Shown piece by piece: positions 25,656 through 33,522 of a stretch of DNA of 36,298 nucleotides. Origin of the DNA: Pseudomonas sp. GM74 (lineage in GTDB: Bacteria; Pseudomonadota; Gammaproteobacteria; Pseudomonadales; Pseudomonadaceae); assembly GCF_000282455.1 (NCBI RefSeq), contig NZ_AKJG01000100.1:1-36298 (forward strand). The letters are read 5' to 3'. The notes under the pieces were generated by a model. That model saw only the letters and a program-made list of their open reading frames with translations. It was not told the DNA's origin and searched no databases. The stretch's first letter is position 1; each line of letters begins with the position of its first letter. A program made the translations under genes and the position numbers.

Positions 25656-25743
25656 GCGTGAAGTCCATGTTCAGCAGGTGGAGGAGTCAGTGGCTGAATC
25701 CTACCCCAAGTCCGCGCATATGACTTCTGCTCATAACGACGGG

Positions 25744-25971
25744 TTATGAAACGCTGGCGGTTTGCGGTTCGCGAGTAATGGTCACGCCGGTTTGCACCAG
25801 CATGAATTCATTGTCGTCGACCTTGTTGACACGGTCGCCAATGGCCAGCTTGTAAGTGGTGACAGGGCCTGAACCGTCTACCGCCGGGGTAGAGTCCTGG
25901 AACTCGTGCACCGAATATATACGGCCTTCCGCATCTCTTGCATGGAACTGACCGACGAGTACTGCTGCCAT
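25744..25971 (-). CDS. Small conserved Pseudomonas protein of unknown function
   Basis: A 75-residue soluble acidic protein, not recognised as a named family. It has alternating hydrophobic and charged residues suggesting a small beta-barrel: VLVGQFHARDAEGRIYSV, then TTYKLAIGDRVNKVDDNEF and a VTITREP tail. The GDRVNKVDDNEF stretch looks like a hairpin that may be functional. An AGAGG ribosome site lies upstream of the ATG at 25971. It is divergent from the quinone reductase gene, sharing a 175-bp region that contains a TTTTCCTACAGGAAAA palindrome. I have no evidence for function. Confidence 0.75.
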   Translation of the reverse strand: MAAVLVGQFHARDAEGRIYSVHEFQDSTPAVDGSGPVTTYKLAIGDRVNKVDDNEFMLVQTGVTITREPQTASVS

Positions 25972-26039
25972 CTGCTTAGAACCTCTGGAGATAAATCACT
26001 CAATTTGCGGCACTGTAGACCGTGCTTGGGCGAGGTAAG

Positions 26040-26055
26040 TTTTCCTACAGGAAAA
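26040..26055. promoter_or_regulatory. Palindrome in divergent promoter region
   Basis: TTTTCCT-AC-AGGAAAA is a 16-bp near-perfect palindrome centred in the 175-bp gap between the 75-aa gene and the FMN-reductase gene. It is an operator candidate for either or both. I cannot assign a regulator. Confidence 0.4.
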
Positions 26056-26146
26056 AAATAGTCAGGGACGCTGTTTTCGGTCGCCCGCTGCTTGAATCGT
26101 CATCTATAACTACAAGCTCTTCCTATCGGACAGTCGAGAAACTCTA

Positions 26147-26707
26147 ATGAGCAACGTCTATACGATCGCCGTCGTGGTCGGCAGCTTGAGAAAGGAATCG
26201 ATCAACCGCAAGGTCGCACGGGCCCTGATAGAGCTGGCGCCGGCCAATCTCAAGCTCAACATCGTCGAAATTGGTGATCTGCCGCTCTATAACGAAGACA
26301 TCGATGGCGCTTCACCGCCGGCAGCCTACAGCACTTTCCGACAACAGGTGAGCTCATCCGACGCGGTGTTGTTCGTGACCCCGGAATACAACCGATCGGT
26401 GCCGGCGCCGTTGAAAAATGCGATTGACGTCGGTTCTCGCCCTTATGGCAAGAGTTCATGGAGTGGCAAGCCCGGCGCCGTTATCAGTGTTTCGCCGGGG
26501 GCGGTCGGTGGTTTTGGCGCCAATCACAACCTGCGTCAATCCATGGTGTTTCTGAATGTGCCGATGATGCAGCAGCCGGAGGCCTATCTGGGGAACGCCG
26601 GTTCTGCATTCGACGAGGCGGGCAAGCTGTCCGAGTCGGTCAAGCCGTTCCTGCAAAAATTCATCAATGCCTATGGGCAGTGGGTCGAGCAGCACAAGAA
26701 AGACTGA
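26147..26707 (+). CDS. NAD(P)H-dependent FMN reductase / quinone reductase (ChrR-like)
   Basis: A 186-residue flavodoxin-like fold enzyme. The FMN phosphate loop GSLRKESINRKVA (12-24) and the PEYNRSVPAPLKNAID segment (about 80-95) are hallmarks of the ChrR/YieF class of NAD(P)H:quinone reductases. Later, SPGAVGGFGANHNLRQ completes the flavin pocket. Such enzymes make two-electron reductions of quinones and can reduce chromate incidentally; the physiological role is usually quinone protection from oxidative stress. It converges on the TetR gene, with 17 bp between the stops. It is divergent from the 75-aa gene. Confidence 0.92.
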   Translation: MSNVYTIAVVVGSLRKESINRKVARALIELAPANLKLNIVEIGDLPLYNEDIDGASPPAAYSTFRQQVSSSDAVLFVTPEYNRSVPAPLKNAIDVGSRPYGKSSWSGKPGAVISVSPGAVGGFGANHNLRQSMVFLNVPMMQQPEAYLGNAGSAFDEAGKLSESVKPFLQKFINAYGQWVEQHKKD

Positions 26708-26724
26708 TGTTCGTTTGCCGGCGC

Positions 26725-27390
26725 TCAGTCCTGCGAAGCGTTGGCCAATCGGCTGCAAACCAATGCTTCCATTTCCGACAGCCAGACGGCGGTTTGTTCC
26801 GCCGCCGGTTGTGCCGTGATGCAGTAGCGACGACCGCCCCAGGCCATGATGACCCAGGCGTCGATAGTCGGCGCTGACGGCTGCATCGGTAAATCGCCGC
26901 AGGCCGCGAAGGCTTCCCGCCATTTTTGCGACAGTTCCTCATACACCCTTCGGTGATGCTTGGGCTCGGCGATCTGATGCTCGATGAGCGACACGGCATG
27001 GTTGAACAAGGGTTGGCGGGGATCGTCAGGGTCGCAGGTCAGGTGCACCAGTCGCTTGATGCGCGCCAGCCAGTCCAGGTCGTTTGCCTGGATGACGTCT
27101 TGATCCAGTTGAGCCAGCAGTACATCCAGGCGATGCCGGATGTAACCTGACAGCAGGGCTTTTTTGCTCGGGAAATAGTCATACAGCGTGCCGACCGCCA
27201 CACCGGCTTCCAGTGCCACGTCCCGGGTGGTCAGTCTTGACCAGCCGTTGCGCTGCCAAATCCGAACAAAAGCCTCGTAAATCGCCTCGACGGTGAGGAT
27301 CGCCCGAGCCTGGCGGGGTCGTTTCAGCGGCTTGGCGCGGGAATTGAGGGTGGGGGAGCCGCCCCTGGTGTTTCCGAACCCACTCTTCAT
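26725..27390 (-). CDS. TetR family transcriptional regulator
   Basis: A 221-residue repressor-type regulator. After a basic arm (PLKRPRQARA), the helix-turn-helix reads WSRLTTRDVALEAGVAVGTLYDYFPSKKALLSGYI, a textbook TetR motif. The C-terminal helical ligand domain (about 85-221) is not assigned to a subfamily. Its start faces the DUF2855 gene across 54 bp, so it probably controls that gene and itself, as is common for divergent TetR pairs. No clear palindrome is visible in that short gap. Confidence 0.9.
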   Translation of the reverse strand: MKSGFGNTRGGSPTLNSRAKPLKRPRQARAILTVEAIYEAFVRIWQRNGWSRLTTRDVALEAGVAVGTLYDYFPSKKALLSGYIRHRLDVLLAQLDQDVIQANDLDWLARIKRLVHLTCDPDDPRQPLFNHAVSLIEHQIAEPKHHRRVYEELSQKWREAFAACGDLPMQPSAPTIDAWVIMAWGGRRYCITAQPAAEQTAVWLSEMEALVCSRLANASQD

Positions 27391-27444
27391 CGGCAGTCAT
27401 TACCCTTGTGTGACCCGCCACCTTGTCGCAGCAGGAGACCGAAC

Positions 27445-28548
27445 ATGCAGGATTTCACCACGGTAACACGCCTGATTACCCGCAAAAATGCCCTGGACCA
27501 GAGCCGAATAGAGCAGGAGCGACGTAGCCTGGTTCCGGCAGCCGGCGAGGTGATCCTGAAGATTGATCGTTGCGCACTGACCACCAACAACATTACGTAC
27601 GCGGCGTATGGCGATTCAATGAACTACTGGGGTTTCTTTCCTGCAGGCGAGGAGGGCTGGGGCCACATTCCGGCCTGGGGGTTCGCGGACGTCATTGCGT
27701 CGACCGTGGCCGGCATCGAGGTGGGCGAGCGCTTTTACGGTTATTTTCCGCTGGCCAGCCACCTGTGGATGCGTCCGGAACGGGTCACCGAACGTGGTTT
27801 TTACGATGGGGCCGGGCACCGCTTGGGGCTGACCTCGGCGTACAACCAATACACCCGTTGCAGCTGGGATCCGTACTACAGCCCGGAAACCGAAAACCTG
27901 CAGATATTGCTCAAGCCACTGTTCCTGACCTCTTCAATGCTGGCGGACTTCCTCCAGGACAACCAGTTTTTTGGCGCAACCCGGCTGGTGTTTTCCAGTG
28001 CGTCGAGTAAAACCGCCTACGGCACGGCGGTCTGCCTGGAGAGCCATCCGCAACTGGAACGGATTGCCCTGACCTCGGTCGCCAACAAAGCCTTTGTCGA
28101 AACCCTCGGTTGTTACGATCGGGCAGTGTCCTACGAAGAGCTGACGAGTCTTGGGAATGATCGTCCTACGTTGTATGTGGACTTTTCGGGTGACCTCCAG
28201 TTGCGGGATCAGGTGCACCAGCACTTTGCCGGGCAACTGGTCTACAGCTGCTTCGCAGGCTCTGCGCAAAGTACCGATGAGGCGCGGTTGACGGCTATCG
28301 AAGGGCCCCAACCGGTGTTCTTTTTTGCGCCGATCCAGATCCGCAAGCGCAATGCCGAATGGGGGCCGGAAGGGGTCAGCCAGCATATCGGCGAGGGGTT
28401 GCTGCGGTTTATTCGGCAGGTGACGGAAAGTGAAAAACCATTGCTGACGGTCATTGAAAGTCGAGGTTATGAGGCAGCGCTAAGCGTCATTTCCCGCTTG
28501 TTCCATGGCCAGGTCCCACCTGTCGAGGGGCATGTGATTCGGTTGTAG
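27445..28548 (+). CDS. DUF2855 family protein
   Basis: A 367-residue soluble protein of the DUF2855 family, which is related in layout to medium-chain dehydrogenase/reductases. An N-terminal region includes VILKIDRCALTTNNITYAAYGD, typical of the GroES-like domain. A central segment (RLVFSSASSKTAYGTAVCL) aligns with the place of the nucleotide-binding fold but lacks the classical GxGxxG motif. A WGHIPAWGFADVIAS segment fits the substrate pocket of that fold. The ATG at 27445 follows GGAG; the longer in-frame start at 27406 has none. It is divergent from a TetR gene, suggesting inducible expression by a small molecule. Its reaction is unknown. Confidence 0.85.
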   Translation: MQDFTTVTRLITRKNALDQSRIEQERRSLVPAAGEVILKIDRCALTTNNITYAAYGDSMNYWGFFPAGEEGWGHIPAWGFADVIASTVAGIEVGERFYGYFPLASHLWMRPERVTERGFYDGAGHRLGLTSAYNQYTRCSWDPYYSPETENLQILLKPLFLTSSMLADFLQDNQFFGATRLVFSSASSKTAYGTAVCLESHPQLERIALTSVANKAFVETLGCYDRAVSYEELTSLGNDRPTLYVDFSGDLQLRDQVHQHFAGQLVYSCFAGSAQSTDEARLTAIEGPQPVFFFAPIQIRKRNAEWGPEGVSQHIGEGLLRFIRQVTESEKPLLTVIESRGYEAALSVISRLFHGQVPPVEGHVIRL

Positions 28549-28595
28549 GCGGGCCAGACTTTGTGCTTCCGGGGGGGGCTCAGGCAATGCAAAAC

Positions 28596-29546
28596 TCAAC
28601 CCTGTCCCGGCACATTCGGCCAAAGATCCGCCACCAGAAACAGGCGCTCGGCCTCTTCCCAGTCGCCGCTGGCATTTTCCGTCAGGCGCACCAGCAGTTG
28701 TGCCGGCGCCAACGGGTCCAGGTCATCCAGCCACGCCTGCATCTGTCCGGGGCTCCATGTGTGCTCGGCCGAATAATGCGCCGGCGCCAGCCATGCGTGG
28801 CGGGGCAGGGGTTGCCAGCGCCCGGGCGGGCTTTGGGCCAACAATGCCGGCCAATCCTTTTGATGCAGCCAGCGACCCCGTAGATGCTGCGGATGCGCAC
28901 CGGACGGCGGGGCTGCCTGCCCTGGCCACGGGTACAGCAAGTAACCCCCCAGCCACAAATGGGCGCTGAACACCTGGATATCCAGCGCCGCCAGCACTTC
29001 ACGGCTCTCGGGGCGCGCGGAAATCGGCAGTTGATGCTGGCTCAGGTGCGCCAGTTTGCGGTCGAGCCGGTCGTGGCAGCCCGGGCCCAGCCACTGGGCG
29101 GTGTCGTGCCCGTCGCCGGATTGCGGGCCCAGGTAGAGCTTGATCGCCAGTTCCAGGTGATGCGCGCCGTCGCGGTCGCGCAGCAGCATGTCCAGTTCAC
29201 CCAGGGTGTGCCCCTCACGGCGAATCGGCATGTTGGCGGCAATCAGTTCAATGCCCGGCGCATGCTGCACGGCGAATTGCCAGAGACGTTCGTAGTACAA
29301 GCCCAGGCGCCGGGTCCGGGCCTGGGCCAACCAGTGCAGCAGGCCATAGCTATCGCGATCCAACTGCCGCAGCCAGTGCTCCAGCCGTTCCGGTGCCTGC
29401 ACCCAGTCGCTGCCGGCCAGCGGGTGGCGCTGCGGCCACGGGGTATCGTCCAGCATGGGTGGCGCGAGGATGACCCACGCCAGGTCACGCACTTCGGGAT
29501 GGCGTAACTGATGGGGCAGGTGGAGCAAATCCGGAAATAGCATCAT
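28596..29546 (-). CDS. DUF1853 family protein
   Basis: A 316-residue soluble protein matching DUF1853 in length and opening (LRHPEVRDLAWVILAPPML). It contains GLYYERLWQFAV, followed by AANMPIRREGHTLGELDMLLRD and LELAIKLYLG. The E-x-D and E-x-x-x-K spacing (GELDMLL, then ELAIKLYLG) resembles a PD-(D/E)XK nuclease core, which is an inference worth testing. It converges on DUF2855 (47 bp gap, with a run of nine G at 28567-28575) and diverges from nadK. Confidence 0.85.
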   Translation of the reverse strand: MMLFPDLLHLPHQLRHPEVRDLAWVILAPPMLDDTPWPQRHPLAGSDWVQAPERLEHWLRQLDRDSYGLLHWLAQARTRRLGLYYERLWQFAVQHAPGIELIAANMPIRREGHTLGELDMLLRDRDGAHHLELAIKLYLGPQSGDGHDTAQWLGPGCHDRLDRKLAHLSQHQLPISARPESREVLAALDIQVFSAHLWLGGYLLYPWPGQAAPPSGAHPQHLRGRWLHQKDWPALLAQSPPGRWQPLPRHAWLAPAHYSAEHTWSPGQMQAWLDDLDPLAPAQLLVRLTENASGDWEEAERLFLVADLWPNVPGQG

Positions 29547-29596
29547 CTTGCGAGCATAGCCCGAAACCCGGGCACACCCTTGAAGCTGAAAGGATT

Positions 29597-29624
29597 TTGT
29601 CTACGGGCGGCTTTCGCCCATAAT
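29597..29624 (+). promoter_or_regulatory. Sigma-70 promoter for nadK
   Basis: TTGTCT (29597-29602) and CATAAT (29619-29624) are separated by 16 bp, a good housekeeping promoter match, about 40 bp upstream of the nadK start. The 117-bp gap is shared with the divergent DUF1853 gene. Confidence 0.6.
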
Positions 29625-29663
29625 CGTGGTTTTCGTCGCCACGCAGATCCCCGCAGGAGCCCC

Positions 29664-30554
29664 ATGGAGCAATTTCGCAATATCGGCATCATCGGTCGCC
29701 TGGGCAGTTCCCAGGTGCTGGATACCGTCCGCCGACTGAAACGGTTTCTGCTCGATCGTCACCTGCACGTGATCCTCGAAGACACCATCGCCGAAGTGCT
29801 GCCAGGGCACGGCTTGCAAACCTCGTCGCGCAAGATGCTCGGCGAAGTCTGCGACATGGTCATCGTGGTCGGTGGTGACGGCAGCCTGCTCGGCGCCGCC
29901 CGGGCGCTGGCCAAGCACAATATCCCGGTGCTCGGCATCAACCGCGGCAGCCTGGGTTTCCTCACCGACATCCGTCCCGACGAACTGGAAACCAAGGTCG
30001 CCGAAGTGCTGGACGGCCACTATCTGGTGGAAAACCGTTTCCTGTTGCAGGCCGAAGTCCGTCGCCATGGCGAGGCCATCGGCCAGGGCGACGCACTGAA
30101 CGATGTGGTGCTGCACCCCGGCAAATCCACGCGAATGATCGAATTCGAGCTGTACATCGACGGCCAGTTCGTCTGCAGCCAGAAGGCCGACGGCCTGATC
30201 GTCGCGACGCCGACCGGTTCCACCGCCTACGCGTTGTCCGCCGGCGGGCCGATCATGCATCCAAAGCTCGACGCTATTGTGATTGTGCCGATGTACCCCC
30301 ATACCTTGTCGGGTAGACCCATCGTGGTCGATGGCAACAGTGAGCTGAAAATCGTCGTGTCCAAGGATATGCAGATTTACCCGCAAGTCTCGTGCGACGG
30401 GCAGAACCACTTCACCTGCGCGCCGGGCGACACCATCACCGTCAGCAAGAAAGCCCAGAAACTGCGGCTGATTCACCCGCTGGACCACAACTACTATGAA
30501 GTCTGCCGGACCAAGCTCGGCTGGGGCAGCAAGTTGGGGGGTGGAGGCGACTGA
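29664..30554 (+). CDS. nadK: NAD kinase
   Basis: A 296-residue cytosolic enzyme that phosphorylates NAD to NADP, using ATP or polyphosphate. The catalytic GGDGS motif is at 70-74 (VVVGGDGSLLGAARAL), with the N-D/E motif in LNDVVLHPG and the second signature in TPTGSTAYALSAGGP. The ATG at 29664 begins MEQFRNIGIIGR; although the frame opens upstream at 29580, that would precede the promoter. Its TGA overlaps the phosphoesterase ATG by one base, so the two are translationally coupled. Confidence 0.96.
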   Translation: MEQFRNIGIIGRLGSSQVLDTVRRLKRFLLDRHLHVILEDTIAEVLPGHGLQTSSRKMLGEVCDMVIVVGGDGSLLGAARALAKHNIPVLGINRGSLGFLTDIRPDELETKVAEVLDGHYLVENRFLLQAEVRRHGEAIGQGDALNDVVLHPGKSTRMIEFELYIDGQFVCSQKADGLIVATPTGSTAYALSAGGPIMHPKLDAIVIVPMYPHTLSGRPIVVDGNSELKIVVSKDMQIYPQVSCDGQNHFTCAPGDTITVSKKAQKLRLIHPLDHNYYEVCRTKLGWGSKLGGGGD

Positions 30555-31525
30555 TGCTCGATCCCGCGCGTAGCTACGACCTGATCGGTGACGTGCACGG
30601 TTGCGCCCTGACCCTGGAGCACTTGCTCGACCGACTCGGTTATCACAAGCAGGGTGGCGTCTGGCGGCATGCCTCGCGCATGGCGGTATTCGTCGGCGAT
30701 ATCATCGACCGCGGCCCGCGGATTCGCGAGGCACTGCACATCGTCCACGACATGGTCGAGGCCGGTCAGGCGCTGTGCATCATGGGCAACCATGAGTTCA
30801 ATGCGCTGGGCTGGAGCACGCCGGCGTTGCCCGGCAGCGGCAAGCAGTTCGTGCGCGAGCACACGCCGCGCCATGCCCGCCTGCTGCACGAGACCCTGAC
30901 CCAGTTCGAACACCATCCGGGCGACTGGCACGACTTCCAGCAATGGTTCTACAAGTTGCCATTGTTCGTCGATGCCGGGCGTTTTCGCGTGGTCCACGCC
31001 TGCTGGGACGCCGGGCTGATCGAGCCGCTGCGGGCGTTGTTCCCCAACGGCTGCGTCGACGAGCATTTTGTCCAGGCGTCGGCGGAGTCGGGCTCCTTTG
31101 CCTGCACCGTGTTCGACCGGCTGCTGCGCGGCACGGACATGCGCTTGCCCCATGGCCTGACCATGACCAGCGGCGATGGCCTGGTGCGTTCGTTTTTCCG
31201 GACCAAGTTCTGGGAAGACGATCCGAAAACCTACGGCGACATCGTGTTCCAGCCGGATGCACTGCCCGAACCCGTGGCCCGGACGCCGCTGACGTCCACC
31301 GAAAAGAACAGTTTGCTGCGCTATGGCATCGATGAGCCGCTGTTGTTCGTCGGCCATTACTGGCGTAGCGGCAAACCGGCGCCGATCCGGCCGAACCTGG
31401 CCTGCCTGGATTACAGCGCGGTGCTGTACGGCAAACTGGTTGCCTACCGACTGGATCAGGAAACCCGCCTGGATCCGCAAAAATTCGTCTGGGTCGATGT
31501 CGAGCGGCCGGAGGTGCTGCAATGA
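30554..31525 (+). CDS. Calcineurin-like metallophosphoesterase
   Basis: A 323-residue soluble phosphoesterase. The dimetal motifs are GDVHG (12-16), GDIIDRG (48-54), GNHE (78-81) and VHACWD (about 155-160), with a later GHYW near 275. Sequence style is of bis(5'-nucleosyl)-tetraphosphatase/PrpE-type phosphatases, so a nucleotide or protein phosphate is possible. It is coupled to nadK by TGATG and overlaps glpG by four bases. That tight link to NADP formation could mean a role in dinucleotide turnover, but this is only context. The same gene order occurs at PA3087-PA3088 from memory. Confidence 0.9.
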   Translation: MLDPARSYDLIGDVHGCALTLEHLLDRLGYHKQGGVWRHASRMAVFVGDIIDRGPRIREALHIVHDMVEAGQALCIMGNHEFNALGWSTPALPGSGKQFVREHTPRHARLLHETLTQFEHHPGDWHDFQQWFYKLPLFVDAGRFRVVHACWDAGLIEPLRALFPNGCVDEHFVQASAESGSFACTVFDRLLRGTDMRLPHGLTMTSGDGLVRSFFRTKFWEDDPKTYGDIVFQPDALPEPVARTPLTSTEKNSLLRYGIDEPLLFVGHYWRSGKPAPIRPNLACLDYSAVLYGKLVAYRLDQETRLDPQKFVWVDVERPEVLQ

Positions 31526-32391
31526 GTGCTGTAGCGGTATTGCGTCTGCCCCTGGCGGTGGACTTGAGCGGGTTCGTCACCCTGCTCAAGCGCATGCAAG
31601 TGCCCCATCGGGTCAGCGAGGAAGCTGGCGAGCAGGTGCTGTGGGTGCCGGACAACATCAGCGAAGACGTGCGTGCGCTGTACGAACGTTTTCCGGCGGG
31701 CGATCCCGATCAGCAACTGGACATTCCGGTGGCGCAAACCATCAAGCGCCCGGGGTTCGTCGAGCAGTTGAAATACGCCAGGGCCACCGCGCTGGTATTG
31801 CTGCTGAGCCTGATCGTCGGCGCGGTCACTTTGCTGGGCGACAACCTTGAAACGATGCGCTGGCTGACCTTCCTCGAGTTCCGTGTGGTCGGCGAGTACA
31901 TCCACTTCACGCCACTGGCCGACAGCCTAGCGGCGGGGCAGTGGTGGCGCCTGGTCACACCGATGCTGATCCACTTCGGCATCCTGCACCTGGCGATGAA
32001 CGGCATGTGGTACTGGGAGCTGGGGCGGCGCATCGAGTCGCGCCAGGGCAGTATCAACCTGATCGGCCTGACCTTGCTGTTCAGCCTGGTGTCCAACTTC
32101 ACCCAGTATTTCTTCAGCGGCCCGACCTTGTTCGGCGGATTGTCCGGCGTGCTGTACGGCCTGCTCGGGCATTGCTGGATCTTCCAGCTGTTGGCGCCGA
32201 ACCCGGCCTATCGCCTGCCCCGTGGCGTGCTGGTGATGATGCTGGTGTGGTTGCTGCTGTGCCTGTCCGGGCTGGTGTCGATGATCGGTTTCGGCGAAAT
32301 CGCCAACGCGGCCCACGTCAGCGGGTTACTCATCGGATGCTTCACCGGTTTGTTGGGCGGTTTGTATAACCGCCGTAAACTGGCCGCCTAA
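31522..32391 (+). CDS. glpG: Rhomboid intramembrane serine protease
   Basis: A 289-residue inner-membrane protease of the GlpG type. The N-terminal cytosolic domain (about 1-70) precedes six membrane helices. The catalytic dyad is S208 (FGGLSGVLYG) and H265 (NAAHVSGLL), with the oxyanion-site HLAMN (156-160) in helix 2, and the WR loop near 141-143. It cleaves membrane protein substrates within the lipid bilayer. The start overlaps the phosphoesterase stop (ATGA) at 31522. It is followed 33 bp later by the yeaC gene. Confidence 0.95.
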   Translation: MSAVAVLRLPLAVDLSGFVTLLKRMQVPHRVSEEAGEQVLWVPDNISEDVRALYERFPAGDPDQQLDIPVAQTIKRPGFVEQLKYARATALVLLLSLIVGAVTLLGDNLETMRWLTFLEFRVVGEYIHFTPLADSLAAGQWWRLVTPMLIHFGILHLAMNGMWYWELGRRIESRQGSINLIGLTLLFSLVSNFTQYFFSGPTLFGGLSGVLYGLLGHCWIFQLLAPNPAYRLPRGVLVMMLVWLLLCLSGLVSMIGFGEIANAAHVSGLLIGCFTGLLGGLYNRRKLAA

Positions 32392-32424
32392 TTTAAGAAC
32401 ATGCAATAAAGAGACGGAGACCCA

Positions 32425-32685
32425 ATGTCCTCTTTTAACGAAATGATCAAGAACATCACCTCCGATATCTACGAGAGCCTGAAACTGGCCGTGGAAATCG
32501 GCAAATGGTCCGACGGTGGCAAGCTCACCGCCGAGCAACGCGAGCTGTCGCTGCAGGCGATGATCGCCTGGGAAATCCAGAACCTGCCCGAGGACCAGCG
32601 CACCGGCTACATGGGCCCGCAGGAGTGCAGCTCCAAGTCAATTGAAGTACCGAATATCCTGTTCAAGTCGGATGCCATCCATTGA
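32425..32685 (+). CDS. yeaC: YeaC family small protein (DUF1315)
   Basis: An 86-residue soluble protein of the DUF1315/YeaC family. It is alpha-helical and acidic; WSDGGKLTAEQRELSLQAMI and YMGPQ are the conserved stretches. Function is unknown. A GGAG ribosome site lies six bases before the ATG. Its stop overlaps the TTG start of the DUF2797 gene, and the pair is conserved together in Pseudomonas, suggesting a shared role. Confidence 0.85.
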   Translation: MSSFNEMIKNITSDIYESLKLAVEIGKWSDGGKLTAEQRELSLQAMIAWEIQNLPEDQRTGYMGPQECSSKSIEVPNILFKSDAIH

Positions 32686-33512
32686 TCGAGATTGGCCGCG
32701 GTGCAATCAGTAAAATGTCGGCGCGCCTGGACGGGCCGAACGTGCAATATGCATTTCGTCTGGGCGAAACCGAGGTCCCGGTCAATCCGTTGATCGGCAC
32801 CACGGTGCGCCTGGAATACCTGGGGGCGATCCACTGCATCCATTGTGGACGCAAGACCAAGACCAGTTTCAGCCAGGGCTACTGCTACCCGTGCATGACC
32901 AAACTGGCCCAGTGCGACGTGTGCATCATGAGCCCGGAGCGCTGCCACTTCGAGGCCGGCACCTGCCGGGAGCCTGAGTGGGGCGAGAAGTTCTGCATGA
33001 CCGACCACGTGGTGTACCTGGCGAACTCGTCGGGGATCAAAGTCGGGATTACCCGTGCCACGCAGTTGCCGACCCGCTGGCTCGACCAGGGTGCGAGCCA
33101 GGCCTTGCCGATCATGCGTGTTTCGACCCGCCAGCAGTCCGGTTTTGTCGAAGACCTGTTCCGCAGCCAGGTGGCCGACAAGACCAACTGGCGTGCTTTA
33201 CTCAAGGGCGATGCGGCGGCGGTGAACCTGGCCGAAGTCCGCGATCAGCTGTTCGACAGCTGCGCTGAAGGCCTGCTCGGGTTGCAGCAGCGATTTGGCT
33301 TGCAGGCGATCCAGCCGGTGACCGACGTCGAACCGCTGGAAATCCGCTACCCGGTCGAGCAGTACCCGGCAAAGATCGTCAGCTTCAACCTGGACAAGAA
33401 CCCGATTGCCGAAGGCACGCTGATGGGGATCAAGGGCCAGTACCTGATCTTCGATACCGGCGTGATCAACATTCGTAAATACACGGCTTACCAGCTCGCC
33501 GTGCATCAGTAA
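32682..33512 (+). CDS. DUF2797 protein with cysteine pairs
   Basis: A 276-residue soluble protein. The middle holds three CxxC pairs: C52/C55, C68/C71 and C78/C81, with further cysteines at 88, 95 and 105, indicating zinc ribbons. After them DHVVYLANSSGIKVGIT (108-124) has the strand-turn-strand pattern of GIY-YIG / T5orf172-like nucleases, with R132, E157 and N169 at fitting places. The start is a TTG at 32682, overlapping the yeaC stop; an ATG at 32715 in frame is an alternative. It lies 10 bp before pepN. The molecular function is unproven. Confidence 0.82.
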   Translation: MIEIGRGAISKMSARLDGPNVQYAFRLGETEVPVNPLIGTTVRLEYLGAIHCIHCGRKTKTSFSQGYCYPCMTKLAQCDVCIMSPERCHFEAGTCREPEWGEKFCMTDHVVYLANSSGIKVGITRATQLPTRWLDQGASQALPIMRVSTRQQSGFVEDLFRSQVADKTNWRALLKGDAAAVNLAEVRDQLFDSCAEGLLGLQQRFGLQAIQPVTDVEPLEIRYPVEQYPAKIVSFNLDKNPIAEGTLMGIKGQYLIFDTGVINIRKYTAYQLAVHQ

Positions 33513-33522
33513 GGACTCCAGC

